Of a DNA stretch of 64,000 nucleotides, positions 14,769 to 25,662 are shown piece after piece. Under the pieces are notes generated by a model that ran no database searches, was not told the DNA's origin, and worked only from the letters and a program-made list of their open reading frames with translations. Made by a program: the position numbers and the translations under genes. Origin of the DNA: Tretioscincus oriximinensis (lineage: Eukaryota > Chordata > Lepidosauria > Squamata > Gymnophthalmidae). Each line of letters begins with the position of its first letter. The first letter of the stretch is position 1. The DNA lies in NCBI GenBank assembly GCA_022410635.1, contig JAJVDF010000133.1, positions 1,583,418-1,647,417 of the forward strand. The letters run 5' to 3'.

Positions 14769-15065
14769 TACAGTGGTACCTCGGTTCTCGAACGCCTTGA
14801 GTTCCGACAAAATCAGTATTCGACCAGGAGATCCGAGAAAATTTTGTCTTGGAATCCGACCGAATACTTGGAACTCGAACTTCCGCAATGAGCCAAATGG
14901 CGTTCATTCGGCCCAGCGCGCCTTGCTTGCGTCATCAGTGTGAGTTGCGCGCCTTGCTTGCGTCATCAGTGTGAGTCGCGCCTTGCTTGCTTCAGTTCTC
15001 GAACAATTTGGTTCTCGACCGTCCTCCTGGAACGAATTATGTTCGAGAACCGAGGTACCACTGTA
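14769..15065. mobile_element. mariner/Tc1-type MITE nested in the right inverted repeat of the Tc1 element
   Basis: It is flanked by TA at 14769-14770 and 15064-15065, with the perfect terminal inverted repeat CAGTGGTACCTCGGTTCTCG extended by a few more bases. It has no coding capacity. Removing it rejoins the outer inverted repeat smoothly. Inside is a tandem repeat of about 31 bp built around CGCCTTGCTTGCGTCATCAG near 14918-14985. Confidence 0.88.
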
Positions 15066-15236
15066 CTTATTTTCCAACTTAACTTGCAAATAAATTCTCA
15101 CAAAATCAAACAATGTGATTTTTCTGGATTTGTTTTCCCACCTTGTCTCCCATAGTTGAGGTCCACCTATGATGTCAATTACAGGCCTCTTGTCATCTTT
15201 TTAAGTGGGAGAACTTGACCAATTGGTGGCTGACTA

Positions 15237-16982
15237 AATTGTCACACACACGTACACACGCACTGTATGTGGAACTAAATTAACTCTCACTGGCTGGCTA
15301 AATCATTGACTGACCACGTTGATCTTTATGGAGTTAAGAAGAAGCTCCCTGGGCTGCAAGCCGTTTCTTGTCTCCAGGGGGCGCTGTAAGCCAGCTTTGT
15401 AGTACTTGTGCCACACCGATGTGCCTGAACCCCCTGGGAAAGGAAAGGAATGTGGCACCATTCCAGGGCAGGGGGTTCCAGAGGACACTGTTGCCCTGGG
15501 GGCCGCTGAAGCGAGGGTCCCGCAAGCAGGTTTGGGTTGGATTGCCAACTTGGGGCTCATCCAGGGCCCCCCACCAGTGTGGCCCCTTCTGTTGTATGAG
15601 AAACAGCCTCTCNTTTGGGGGCCCCGATGGGTCAATCTGAACAGGCGGAAGTTGGCTGAGGAGACAATGGGGCCACTTGTGCCCCTTTCTGCTTTACAGG
15701 GCAGTTTCTAGTTCTTTGGAGAAAGAGGAGGGTCTTTGCTTTGTAGCCCAGGATGAATGGCTATAACATTAAGGCTGTTATGCCTCCGGCAACAGAGAAA
15801 GCCCTTCCCTTTGTTCGCTTCAGCGCCCCTCATGGCATTCTGGGGATGAATGGATGCTTGTCCGGCCGTGGCGCCCCCCGCCTTCGCCGCTTCCCTCCTC
15901 CTGGCTTTTGAGGTCAGCGGTTCCCACCTTTCTACTGCCACAGAATTGCTGCTGAAGACGCCCCTGGAGGGCCGGAGCCAGGGGCGCCACGGGGGGGGGG
16001 GGCTCGCATTGGGAGCGTCCACAGCCCCTCGCTCGCCTTGCTCGGGCATTGTGCTAACTGATGCTGTCATGGCACTGCACTGTACTCTGGGAACAGGAGC
16101 CTGGCACCTGCACATGGGTGGGCAAGCCCTGGCATTGCCCGCACGAGCACGCAGATGCCTTGTTTTGCAGCCCTTCAGGTGCAGCCACAAAGGCACCAGC
16201 TCCACGCAAGGCCCTGCTGGTGGGGGGAGGGGAGGCTCCGCCGGGCTTTAATCTCACCTGGGCCTCAGAACGGGGTGAGAGGGATGTTGCTGTTTCTGCT
16301 AGGAGCTCCACTGCAGGGGATTCTCCCTTGGGCCCTCACTGAGATGACATAGCCCAGGGGGTCGCTTCCCGTTCTTCCCCAAACTCCAGTCTGCTAGCCT
16401 CCAGGACACCGCAGGGAGAAGCGGCTTGCCTTGCTGCCCTTACGTTCCCAGTGGAACGGAATGGACAAGGTTCCCCACCCTGTGGGCAGCCTGCAGGACC
16501 AACCCATTGCAAGGGAGGCTGGGAAGTTGAAAGGGGACGGCCTTGGCGCACATCCACTGGCCTTCCTCTGCTTCGTCCTCTTCAGCTGGGAGGGGGCCTC
16601 CCTTTCCTCTGGCTCTGGGCTAGGGTAGCATTCCTCTTTGCCAGGAATGCCGTGGCCTCCGCCTGCTCCCTTGTCCCTTGGGGCTGGCTAGCGTGGCTCT
16701 GGCCTGGGGTTTGGAAAGCCTGAAAAGGCGTGGAGGGGCGTGTGTGGTGCTGACTCAGCAAGCTCCTCCACCTCACTTGTCCCAAAGCAATAGAGGGACG
16801 TCATAACTGAATGCTCCATCCTCACAAAGGTACCACTTGTGTGTTGCCAAAGGAGGAAGGGGCACCTCAGGACAAAGTCCGGGAGCTGAGAATGCAGATC
16901 CCTATTCATCCACACAGCTCCCAGAGAGTTCTCTGCATGGTCACAGTCTCAACCTAAAGCCACTCTTGGGCAGAGGGAAGAG
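15237..16982. other. intergenic sequence, no gene recognised
   Basis: The region is moderately to strongly GC-rich, with a small CpG-dense patch around 15860-16040 that includes a poly-G run. No exon with a familiar protein motif was found on either strand. Confidence 0.45.
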
Positions 16983-18140
16983 CATCAGAGGAGCCCTGCT
17001 GAAAGGGGCCTCCTAATCCATCCTTCTGCCTCACACAGGGACCCATCAATTGCTCATGGGCAGTCTGAACAGCAGAAGGCAAAATCTTCCCCTGTTCTCC
17101 ACCGCCTGCAAATGGTTTTTCATGAGTCCTGCCTATTGCTCCATCTCCGAGGCAGTTTCAACAGATCCACCCTAGTAGCTGTTTATACCCTTGGTGTACA
17201 TAAACATATCTAATCCTGTCTTGAAGCTATCCAGGCTGCTAGCTACCGCCATTATTCTGGAAGTCAGTTCCATAGGCTGATGACCCACTGGGTACAAAAA
17301 TACTTTCCTTTGTCTGTCTTCACTCTTCTGCCCATCAGCTTCAAGGAAGACCCCCTGTTGTGCGATAGAAAAAACTTTTTTCTCTATTCCCCTTATCCAC
17401 CCCATGCATGATTTTATACACCGCAATNAGATAACCCAGGGGTGGGCAATTATTTTTTCCATGGGGCCACATGAGAAACAGAAAATATTGTGGAGGGCCG
17501 GCCAAATTCAGCAAGGAGGGTGAAGCCAGGGGTCTTGTCCCCACCTCTTCCAGGNCCCCCCCGGGGTTCTCCAAGTGGTACGTCGAGTGAGGCGGCCAGG
17601 CAGGGGCTTCGACCCACCCAGATNAACGGGCAGGTAGGAAGCGGGGAGCGCGTCCCGGTGGCAGTGCCCGCCGGAGTGAATCTCAAAGAGGCAGCGGAGC
17701 GCGGAGGAAGGAACCGACCCTCACAGCAGGTCCCAGGCGCCCTCCGGGCTCCCCCCTCTGCCCGCCCAGCCGGCCCAGAAGAAGAACTTGGTTNGCGCTC
17801 TTGCTTGTAGCNGCCAATTAGCAGCAGCGNNGCAGCAGGAGGCTGCNAAAGGGACCCGCGCNCGCCCCCCTCCCGGCGGACCCCCCGCGNCGCTTGGATT
17901 TCTTGAGCTTGTTGGGAGAACTTTGCTCGGCTTCCGCGCCTGCAAGAGCGAAGGGGAGGATGCATTATGAGGAGCCCCACNTCGCTCCAATTAACGTTAC
18001 ACGGGCCGGTCAAAGGGCCGTATGCGGCCCGGGGGCCGTACAATGCCCAGATCTGAGATAACCTTTCAAACGTCATCTTTCAACGCTGAAGAGGCCCAGA
18101 CATTGCAGCCTGACTTCGTAAGGGAGATACGGGTGACTGT
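16983..18140 (-). mobile_element. CR1-type LINE remnant (minus), interrupted by an hAT element
   Basis: The 3' part (about 16983-17436) has GAGGAGCCCTGCTGAAAGGG and GGGCAGTCTGAACAGCAGA blocks shared with the copies at 4530 and 58571. The element resumes after the insertion at 18056 with the antisense of the reverse-transcriptase tail region (TCAACGCTGAAGAGGCCCAG). Minus-strand translation of the first part shows decayed LINE protein with many changes. Confidence 0.65.
17437..18055. mobile_element. hAT-type DNA transposon, non-autonomous, with an 8-bp target duplication
   Basis: It begins CAGGGGTGGGCAATTATTT and ends with CGTACAATGCCCAGATCTG. Both sides are flanked by the identical 8-mer AGATAACC (17429-17436 and 18056-18063), the duplication length of hAT elements. 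The ends contain the GGGCCACATG and GCGGCCCGGGGGCCG-like blocks typical of hAT ends in amniotes. The inside is GC-rich, has several ambiguous bases and no transposase that I recognise. Confidence 0.85.
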
Positions 18141-18239
18141 GGCTCAGTGGTGGAGCAAACTGCCTGGAGAGTCCCTGAGGCTTGGCAGCCGGGTGGTCAA
18201 CTGGAGTTGAACCTGACTCAGAATCAAAAGGGGCCCAGC

Positions 18240-18631
18240 CTGGCTTTCCTTCGGATCCATGGCCAGACTGAAACAGTCTCAGATTCAGGCTTCCACATTC
18301 CCAGAGGACTCATCTGGCCCTACAACTTCCTCCCTGTTATTGAAACAGGAAGTCATAGTTCAAGAACACATAGAAGTGATGGGTGGGCAAACAATGGGCA
18401 ATTTCTTTCTTTTATTTCTGTAACAACAAAATATAAGCACGCTACTGGTGGGGGCTGTGAATAAAGCCCCAACCTTGAGGTAAACTCTGAGGCCTTGTGT
18501 AGGCCGGAGGATAGTACTGTTGCTCCAAGCAGTCGTGGGTGCTGGCTTGGGCAACAGGTGGATATTGTGGCATCCCTGACTGTGAGGGTCATCGAATAGT
18601 AGGGCCCTCAGGTAGGGGTCGCCACATCTGC
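18240..18631 (-). mobile_element. partial second copy of the LTR-like element
   Basis: Read on the minus strand this starts TGTGGCGACCCCTACCTGAG at 18631. It parallels the element at 9387 for about 210 bp, including TTTACCTCAAGGTTGGGGCT and ACAGCCCCCACCAGTAGCGTG, and then diverges. The left boundary is uncertain. Confidence 0.5.
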
Positions 18632-18639
18632 CGGCAATC

Positions 18640-19750
18640 CTGCCAAGTCACAGGAGGCAAGACACGTGGCTATCGTTCCACGCAGTCTCCTCGCTAACCC
18701 CCTCCTGCAGTTTCCTTCAGCTGCGATCCTTTGGGGCCTTTCTCCCAAACCTGGGACCATCTGCAGTGGCTGCTGCAGCAGTAGATGCTAAGAGTGGAAC
18801 CTACACAGGCCTCTGTGGATGGACACAGCCCTGGGTTGATGCTGAGAGGGATGAGGTGTTCTCTCTGTGGTCAGCGCTGAGCCGTGCCCTGCCCTGCCCT
18901 CTGTTCTCCTGGAGCTTGCCTGGCTGCTCAGAGCAGCCAGAAGGGGGGTTCTGCTCTCTTGGGCCCAGGGGAGGCGGCAGGTGTCTTGCTGTGCCTGTGG
19001 GAACTTGCCCCTCACTTCCAGAAGGGAAAGGACCACACAGAGGACTCTCCTGGCCAGACAGCCGAGGCCTGTAATTAGGAGCGGCGGAGATCTTGTGTTT
19101 ACGGAGATAAGCCGGAGACTTGGAGGGTAAAAATTAATCCCAGCTGCAAATCTCCCATCCACACTCTTCCTGTTCCTCCCCCACCTCTTTCTGAGGCCTC
19201 CCTTGTGCTCACGGGGCGTCGGACGCAGGGCTAGAACAATGGCTGGCGCTCACGGCCCTCCAGGTGTGCAGGGCAACATACATTGTGCCCCTGCAGCCAC
19301 ACCTGATCTCATAGGCGCCAAGGGTTAGCCAAGCCCACAGCAACCTCCCATGGGCTGAACTTTGGGGCTGCCCGGCTCCTTTGGCTTTCAATACACCAAC
19401 CTGGCAAGGCGATGGGGGCTGGGATTGATGGCGGCTGATGGGGTGAGGGGCAACGGTGCTGGAGCCTGTGAGCCTGGGCAGGCAATTAAACTGGAACATT
19501 TACAATCCAGGTTATACGAGCGGCCAGTTCTTAAGGCCTTTGATGCCTCTGGAAATTGGAACCAGCCAGCCTGGATCCCCTTTTGGGCAGATGGTTGCTG
19601 AGCNGCTGTGCCTAACAGGGGAACAAGGGACACAGAGGCGGATCCTTCCCAGCCTGTCCCTTCAGGGGGAGACGGCTGGGTGGAGGCGGGTCACAGTCTC
19701 CACACACTCGCACAAAGCCACAGCGGCCATTTGTGTGGCTGAGCTAATTA
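18640..19750. other. intergenic sequence, no gene recognised
   Basis: Unique-looking, moderately GC-rich DNA. Open frames are short and show no family features. Confidence 0.45.
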
Positions 19751-19757
19751 TCTGGGG

Positions 19758-20124
19758 ATAATTAGAAAAGGAATCGAAAACAAGTCAGCAAATGTTGTTT
19801 TGCCTCTTTATAAATCTGTGGTGAGGCCACATTTGGAATACTGTGTTCAATTCTGGTCACCACATCTAAAGAGGGATATTTTGGAACTGGGGAAGGTGCA
19901 GAAGAGGGCAACTAAAATGATTAAGGATCTGGAGCACCTCCCTTACGAAGCAAGGCTGCAACGTCTGGGCCTCTTCAGCCTTGAAAGGAGACGTTTGAGG
20001 GGTGATCTGATTGAAGTGTACAAAATCATGCATGGGATCGACAGGGTGAATAGAGAAAAATGTTTGGAGGTGTCTACCCTGCCCTCCCGGGGGGGGGGGG
20101 GGAGGCGTCATTTCCCCGGTTTTT
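19758..20124 (+). mobile_element. CR1-type LINE fragment (plus), reverse-transcriptase C-terminal end
   Basis: An open frame carries LYKSVVRPHLEYCVQFWSP, then LGKVQKRATKMIKDLE and [20 protein letters not shown], the classic end of the CR1-group reverse transcriptase protein. It is truncated at the 5' side and breaks off at a poly-G run near 20090. It is the coding-sense counterpart of the minus-strand copies elsewhere in the window. Confidence 0.8.
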
Positions 20125-23100
20125 GATGAGGAAAATAATTTTTTTTTTAAATTCACTGCAGCATCACTAGGGGGTTTTGGCAACTGGGACCAGCTTCTGA
20201 AGGTACCTTCCCCTTTGTAAAAAAATTATTAAAAATTCTGATGTACTCCAAAAATTCTGTTTAAAAATTCTCGCACACTTAAAAAAATTCTCACATGCTT
20301 CACCGATTTCTCGGGCGGGAATTATGTAAGGGAATGCATGTTAGTGGGTAATTTGCATATTTATGAATATGCAAATTTGCATGAATATTAATTGCCCCAG
20401 TTTGGGCCTCAGAAAATGTGGTCAGTCTACCCTGCAGCAACCAAATGGCATTTTGGTGGCCCCCAGCAAAAAAAGCCACATGGTCCAAGCAGTAGGGGAG
20501 GCAGCCTGGCCACTCCTAGATAGGAGGCCTAGGGGCTACCTATGTTTTGCTGCTGTTCTCCAGCAGATCTACTACCAGGCCTGGATCCTGAACCATGGGC
20601 TTTTCCTTAGCTTATTGTGCCCAGCAAACACTTGCACCTAGACCCGAGGGTCCTACAGCTACCCCTCTGCACTGGCTTAGGAAACTGTGGCTTACAGCTG
20701 AAGACACAAAGCAGAAGAGCAAACACAAGGGGCCACTGAACCTGCAGGCAGTCGCAAGGTGGCCTGGGTAACTGTAGAACAGTGGGGGGGGGGGGGTAGA
20801 AGAAAGCTCCCTGCCTCTTTCATGCACCCCTCACTTTAGCAGAGCCCAGCTGGATTTCCCCCTAGCATTAAACATGTCAATGTAACAACAATCAAGAGGC
20901 CTGTTGCCTCCAGCCCTGCAGAGATTTCTCTAACTCCATCTCCAACACTCTTGTCCCCCTCTGGCCAGCCCACCAGTCAACATCTCTTAGTTGCTTCCCC
21001 TTGGAAGTATCCAAGCCAGGGATAGCTGCTCCTGCTGTTGAGGAGCAAACCCTGATCCGGGGTCTCTCCTTTGCATGACCACAGTGGCTCATATTTCCAT
21101 CCTTACAGCGGTGGGAGGTCTGTTGCCTTGTGTGATGCAGTTTGCNTCTGTCTCCTTGGTAGCGCTGGAGCCTCAGTGACCTTAGTGAGGAAGGGAAATG
21201 GCCCCTTTAGATCTGCGTTCTGGCTGCAGGGCATGGGAGGGGGCATCACCTTCCCCCCGTTTTCTACCGTGTAGCTTGCTCTAATTGAAAAAACCTGCCT
21301 CCGCAGGCAACAGGGCCTGAGAAAAGGTCCCGGTGCTCCTTTAGTAATCACATGAAGATGTGGGAATTAAGTCCCTCCAAGGCCCAGGCAGACTGACACC
21401 TCCGACTGAGCCTTCCCGGCACCTTCTCCTCCTTCAGACGTTTGATCCGATAAGCAGAGATTATCGACAGACACAAGTTGGCCGTGGGTTAGTGGGTGGC
21501 TGAGCCTCTGCCTGAGGCTGACTTGTCGCTACTCATGGAGTTCTCCCTCCAAAGGGATCAGGTTTGTCTGCACTTGGCAATTATCTTGGTCGGAGCAGGG
21601 GCTGCGCTGCCCCCAGTTCCGGGAAACAAAGCTCTGCACAATTTTGCAAGGAAACTGCTGTACCAAATCCTTCAGATATGTCACAAAAACTGAATTCTGG
21701 AATTGTTCATGCACTTTTCCCACCATTAGTGTCGGCCTCAGGCACCTGGCAGAGTGAAGGCAGGCCATCTCCTCCACCTTTGGAGGGCCAGTCGGATTCA
21801 GCTGCCACTTCCAGGCTGGGATCTTCAGTCTGGATCTAGAAGTTGTCACTGGTCAGTGGGAGGCTGGAGAGTGGCCCAACTTTAGGGCAGAGGCAAGTGT
21901 ACTTTCTTCNCAACGTGATAGTTCCTGAGTCCTCACCTTTGGTGAGCTCTGCAGCGCTTTTTCTAAGGGCTTTTTGGTGCCCATGTACAGGTAAACCTCT
22001 GAAACACGTCCCCAGCGGCCCTTGCCTCAGGATCCCAAAGGCTTAGAGAAAGAAGGCTCCTGGGGAGGACTTGGGTTTCTCTAAGCCTGTGGAAAGCTGT
22101 GTGCAGAGCCTCTTTACATTGTTCTCTCCCCTAACCCAGGCCAGCTCAATGAGGTCCTTTCTGCCACCTCTGCCTGAGACGGACAGGGCAACAGTTTACT
22201 CCCTCTCCTTCAACCCATCCACAATAGGGCCTGACTTATACACAGGCACGGACCGAAATGTCCCCAAAGCACCTGGAACCACCTGCCATTCACAGCAAGT
22301 GGAAATCGTGAGGCCGTCCATATTCCCCTCCTGCTCTTTATGGGAACCCAGGNCACTGTTCAGGTGTTCAAGGAGCACATTTGACGAGGGAGCAGCACAC
22401 GCATGCACACTCCAGACTATTGTTTCCACAATTACACTAACCCAATCATTTCCCTTGCTGTTCTACTAGAAGAGTCCATCATTTTGTACCCTTCTGACCC
22501 TGCCTGGTCTTCTAAATCACTCACTGCCTCAGCCTGTGCTCCTAGGAATCCAGTCCACCCCTCAGCTTTGTAAGCCTACTCTGACTCTCTTCTCCTTGGC
22601 CTAAAGCCTTTGTAAAGCCAGGTGTCAGAGCCAAACCCAAAACTGGAACTGGGCTATGATCAGCCCTGACTTCAGTCAGCCCAGCTCACTGCTGACTAGA
22701 GCCCAAACCGCGGCCAGCGAAAACCCCGCCATTTTTTTCACTCACGTTGATGCCAAACTGTGCACCTTTAGAGTTCTGATCCTTTTGCCCCAAAGAAGTT
22801 GTCTTGGTCTAATCTCATTCCTCGGTTTTCATCCTGGCTCTGTCCTAACAAGATCATGTTGAGTTCAGATTCCGTCATCTGTTTGCTGTTCCGCCCATTG
22901 TGCGTTCGGTGCTAATGCTCCACTTTCCTGAAGGCCCCAGGGTCTGACTTGGAGTGATGCAGATTTCTCTTTCCTTCCACAAGCAGCTCTGAAGCTTGCC
23001 AGGTGCCTTAGCCTGAGAACCAAAGCATCTTTGCTCTGCTCTGGCAGAGGTGATGGGAAGAGGATGGTCCTGTTCAGCACCCAGGGAGACCCCCAAACTG

Positions 23101-23330
23101 CAAGAGGCATGAATGGCGGCGTTACTAGAAGGTGACCCTTAATGCAGCAGGACTGCAAAGGAGTCACTTCCCTATCCTTACCCTTCCATCCTCCTGTTCC
23201 CATGAACAGGGAGAAGCTGCGCCCAAAGAGCAGGCCCCGCTTCTGCCTTGTTGATCCTTTGCACCAGATCTGGTGCCATCCCAGAGGTGACCCATCCATC
23301 CCAATTCGTTCCTCCTCAGCCATGGCTATG
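20125..23330. other. intergenic sequence with an octamer-rich palindrome
   Basis: Apart from the palindrome at 20351-20382 and repeated AAAAATTCT units at about 20229-20291, no gene or named repeat was recognised. Open frames here are short and unrelated to families I know. Confidence 0.45.
20351..20382. promoter_or_regulatory. cluster of three octamer (POU) motifs in a palindrome
   Basis: ATTTGCATATT at 20351-20361 and AATATGCAAAT at 20366-20376 form a perfect inverted repeat with a 4-base loop, and a third ATTTGCAT follows at 20375-20382. ATTTGCAT/ATGCAAAT is the exact octamer bound by Oct/POU factors. It is about 11 kb upstream of CRABP2 and could be a regulatory site, or chance within AT-rich DNA. 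Confidence 0.45.
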
Positions 23331-23334
23331 TTAT

Positions 23335-24690
23335 CTATTTATTTATTTATTTTACATTTGTACTCTGCCCCATATCCAAAGGTCTCAGGGTGGCAACAAC
23401 AATAAAAGTGCAAAATCCACATTTTTAAAACCGTTACAATCAGTATCTGAAGGTGGAGGGAAAAATAGCATTTATTCAACCAAAGGCCAGGTTGAAGAGA
23501 TGCATCTTTAAGGACCTTCTAAAAGAATACAATGATGATGACATACGCACCTAAAGGGGGAGACTATTCCAAAGCCTGGGGGCAACTACTGAGAAGGCCC
23601 TAGCCCAGGTTCCCACTCCACTGGCTGNTGAAACAGATGGTACAACCAGGAGGACCTCCCCTGCAGATCTTAAGGCACAGGCAGGTTGATATGGGAGAAG
23701 GCCTTCCTTTAGATATTTGGGGTCCAAGTTATTTAAGGGCTTTATAAGTTAAAGTCAGGACCTTCAATTGGGCTCAGTAGCGGATTGGCAGCCGGTGTGA
23801 TTTGTGTCCNACCAGCTATTCTCTTCAGCAGTCTAGCTGCTGCATTCTGCACCAGCTGCAGCTTCCAAACCGTTTTCAAGGGCAGCCCCATATAGAGCGC
23901 ATTACAGTAGTCCAATCTGGAAGTTACCAGAGCATGGATTACTGTGACTAAATCATCCTTGTTCNGAAGTGGCCGTAACTGGCAAACCAGACGTAACTGG
24001 AGGTAGGCACTCCTGGCCACTGCCTCTACCTGGTTTTCAGGTGTCAGTCCAGGAGCACCTCCAGATTTCGCACCTGTCCCTCATAGGCGCCTCCCCACTT
24101 CACGAACACGGGATGCTCCAGCACACAGCACCTCCGTCTTGTCTAGATTCAGCTTCAATTTATTGGCCCCCATCCAGCCCATCATTGCCTCCAAGCACTT
24201 GTCAAGTACTTCAACCACCTATCCTGATTCAAATGGAATAGAGAGATAGAGCTGCGTGTCATCTGCATATTGATGACACTTCACTCCAAATCTCCTGATG
24301 ACCCCTCCCAGCAGCTTCATATAGATGTTGAACAGCATGGGGGAGAGGATCGACCCCTGAGGAACCCCACAAGTGAGCTCCCAGGGTGTCGAACAAGACT
24401 CCCCCACCACCACTGTCTGGAAGCGGCCTTGGAGATAGGAGTGGAACCACTGCAATGCATTGCCACCAACTCCTAAACTCTGTAGCCTCTCCAGGAGGAC
24501 ACCATGGTCAATGGTATCAAAAGCCGCCGAGAGGTCCAGGAGAACCAACAGGGTTGCATTACCCCCATCCCTCTCCNGGAGCAGGTCATCAACCAGGGCA
24601 ACCAAGATGGTTTCTGTGCTATAACCAGGCCTGAAGCCAGATTGAAATGGATCTAGATAATCAGTTAAGCGCTGTGGTTGGCCCCTTCTG
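23335..24690 (-). mobile_element. L2-like LINE remnant (minus) with reverse transcriptase
   Basis: The 3' tail at about 23335-23395 reads, in sense, like CCCTGAGACCTTTGGATATG then AAATAAATAAATA. The reverse-transcriptase frame at 24219-24830 keeps motif A as LLDLSAAFDTIDHG, motif B as GVPQGSILSPMLFN and motif C as YADDTQLYLS, so the catalytic aspartates survive. A further frame at 23742-24020 has [14 protein letters not shown] and [10 protein letters not shown], typical of the domain after the catalytic core. It is 5' truncated and broken by stops, and not capable of movement. Confidence 0.82.
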
Positions 24691-25025
24691 CCAGCCATTG
24701 ACTTTTTCTTCACTAGGAAGTTGAAGGAGAAGCAGTTCTGCAAAGTATTTCCAATCTTTGTTTCTTCCATTTTGCTGCATCTTCCTGGCAATCTGTTCTG
24801 GCACAGATGTTCTCTGAAGTGACGGAACACAGCAGGCCCCTGACGTCCTGAGGAGGGCAGCGAGTTGGCAACAAGAGGAGGAAAACATCTCTTGGGCCAG
24901 GCAGGTAATTTTTTCCATATGTTTCTGCCTGTTTCCTATCCTCACGGCCAGAAGCTATTTTGTCAAAGGAACCAGTAAAGCTGGAGCAAGACAGCTGGTG
25001 ACTTTTAAATGTTGACTGGTCCATA

Positions 25026-25082
25026 GCCTCTCCAGGAGGATACCATGGTCAATGGTATCAAAAGCCGCCAAGAGGTCCACAT
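25026..25082 (-). mobile_element. second short fragment of the L2-like reverse transcriptase
   Basis: AGCCTCTCCAGGAGGATACC and what follows repeat the sequence at about 24482-24538 with a few changes, in the same orientation. It lies about 540 bp away from the longer remnant, so it is either a duplicate or part of a second broken copy. Confidence 0.65.
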
Positions 25083-25662
25083 CTGCACAGGTGTCTCCTG
25101 GCCTTGAGCACTGATGGCTCTCAAAGGTTGCAACTGCTGTGCAAGTGAAAGGAATGAAACCTGCACGGGCTGTTCATGGTTCTTCTCCAAGTCACTGTGC
25201 TCACCCAACCTCAGTTTGCTAAAGGGAACTGGCAAAAGGCTGTGTTTCAAGAGATACTTGGGACCCTTAAGCTTCCTGCTCCCCCTTATGAACCAGCCTT
25301 CAGGCTGCACATCAAACCAAGNTGGCTCAGCAGCAGCCCAGATCTCCCACATAGGAAAACTCCACCCATGGAAAACCCTGGTCAGGAGCAGCGAACTTGC
25401 GCTTCTCCTCCGCAGGCTGCGTTTTCAGCCTCCTCGGCATCTCTGCTCTTTGACTTCCCTGGAAGGTGTTCTTACAGGCTGTGCCTCGGGCTACCATGGA
25501 AACCTTATTTCTTCACACAGCACCATCAGGGTTTTAGCATTTGAAGAAAAACCGTTTTGCTGCTGCTGCTTCTTGCCGAATTTTCCAGTCCTTGTTTCCA
25601 GGTCTTTTCTGCAGCCATGTTTTCAAGTGTCCTCTACTGTATTTCTTCCCACCTACTTATAG

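Larger units (their letters stand above)
13057..15236 (+). mobile_element. Tc1-type DNA transposon, broken and with two nested insertions
   Basis: The ends are flanked by TA at 13057-13058 and 15235-15236. Long terminal inverted repeats of roughly 200 bp begin GTCACCCACTAATTG on the left, and their reverse complement closes the right side after removal of a nested element. The inside encodes transposase pieces: an N-terminal helix-turn-helix frame from 13389 (MVRTKEVSKDTRNKIV), the catalytic-region fragment ENVIWSDEAKVELFDRN, and then [16 protein letters not shown] after a SINE. Stops and frame breaks mean it is inactive. Without the SINE (about 0.36 kb) and the MITE (about 0.3 kb) it would be about 1.5 kb, normal for Tc1 elements. 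Confidence 0.88.
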
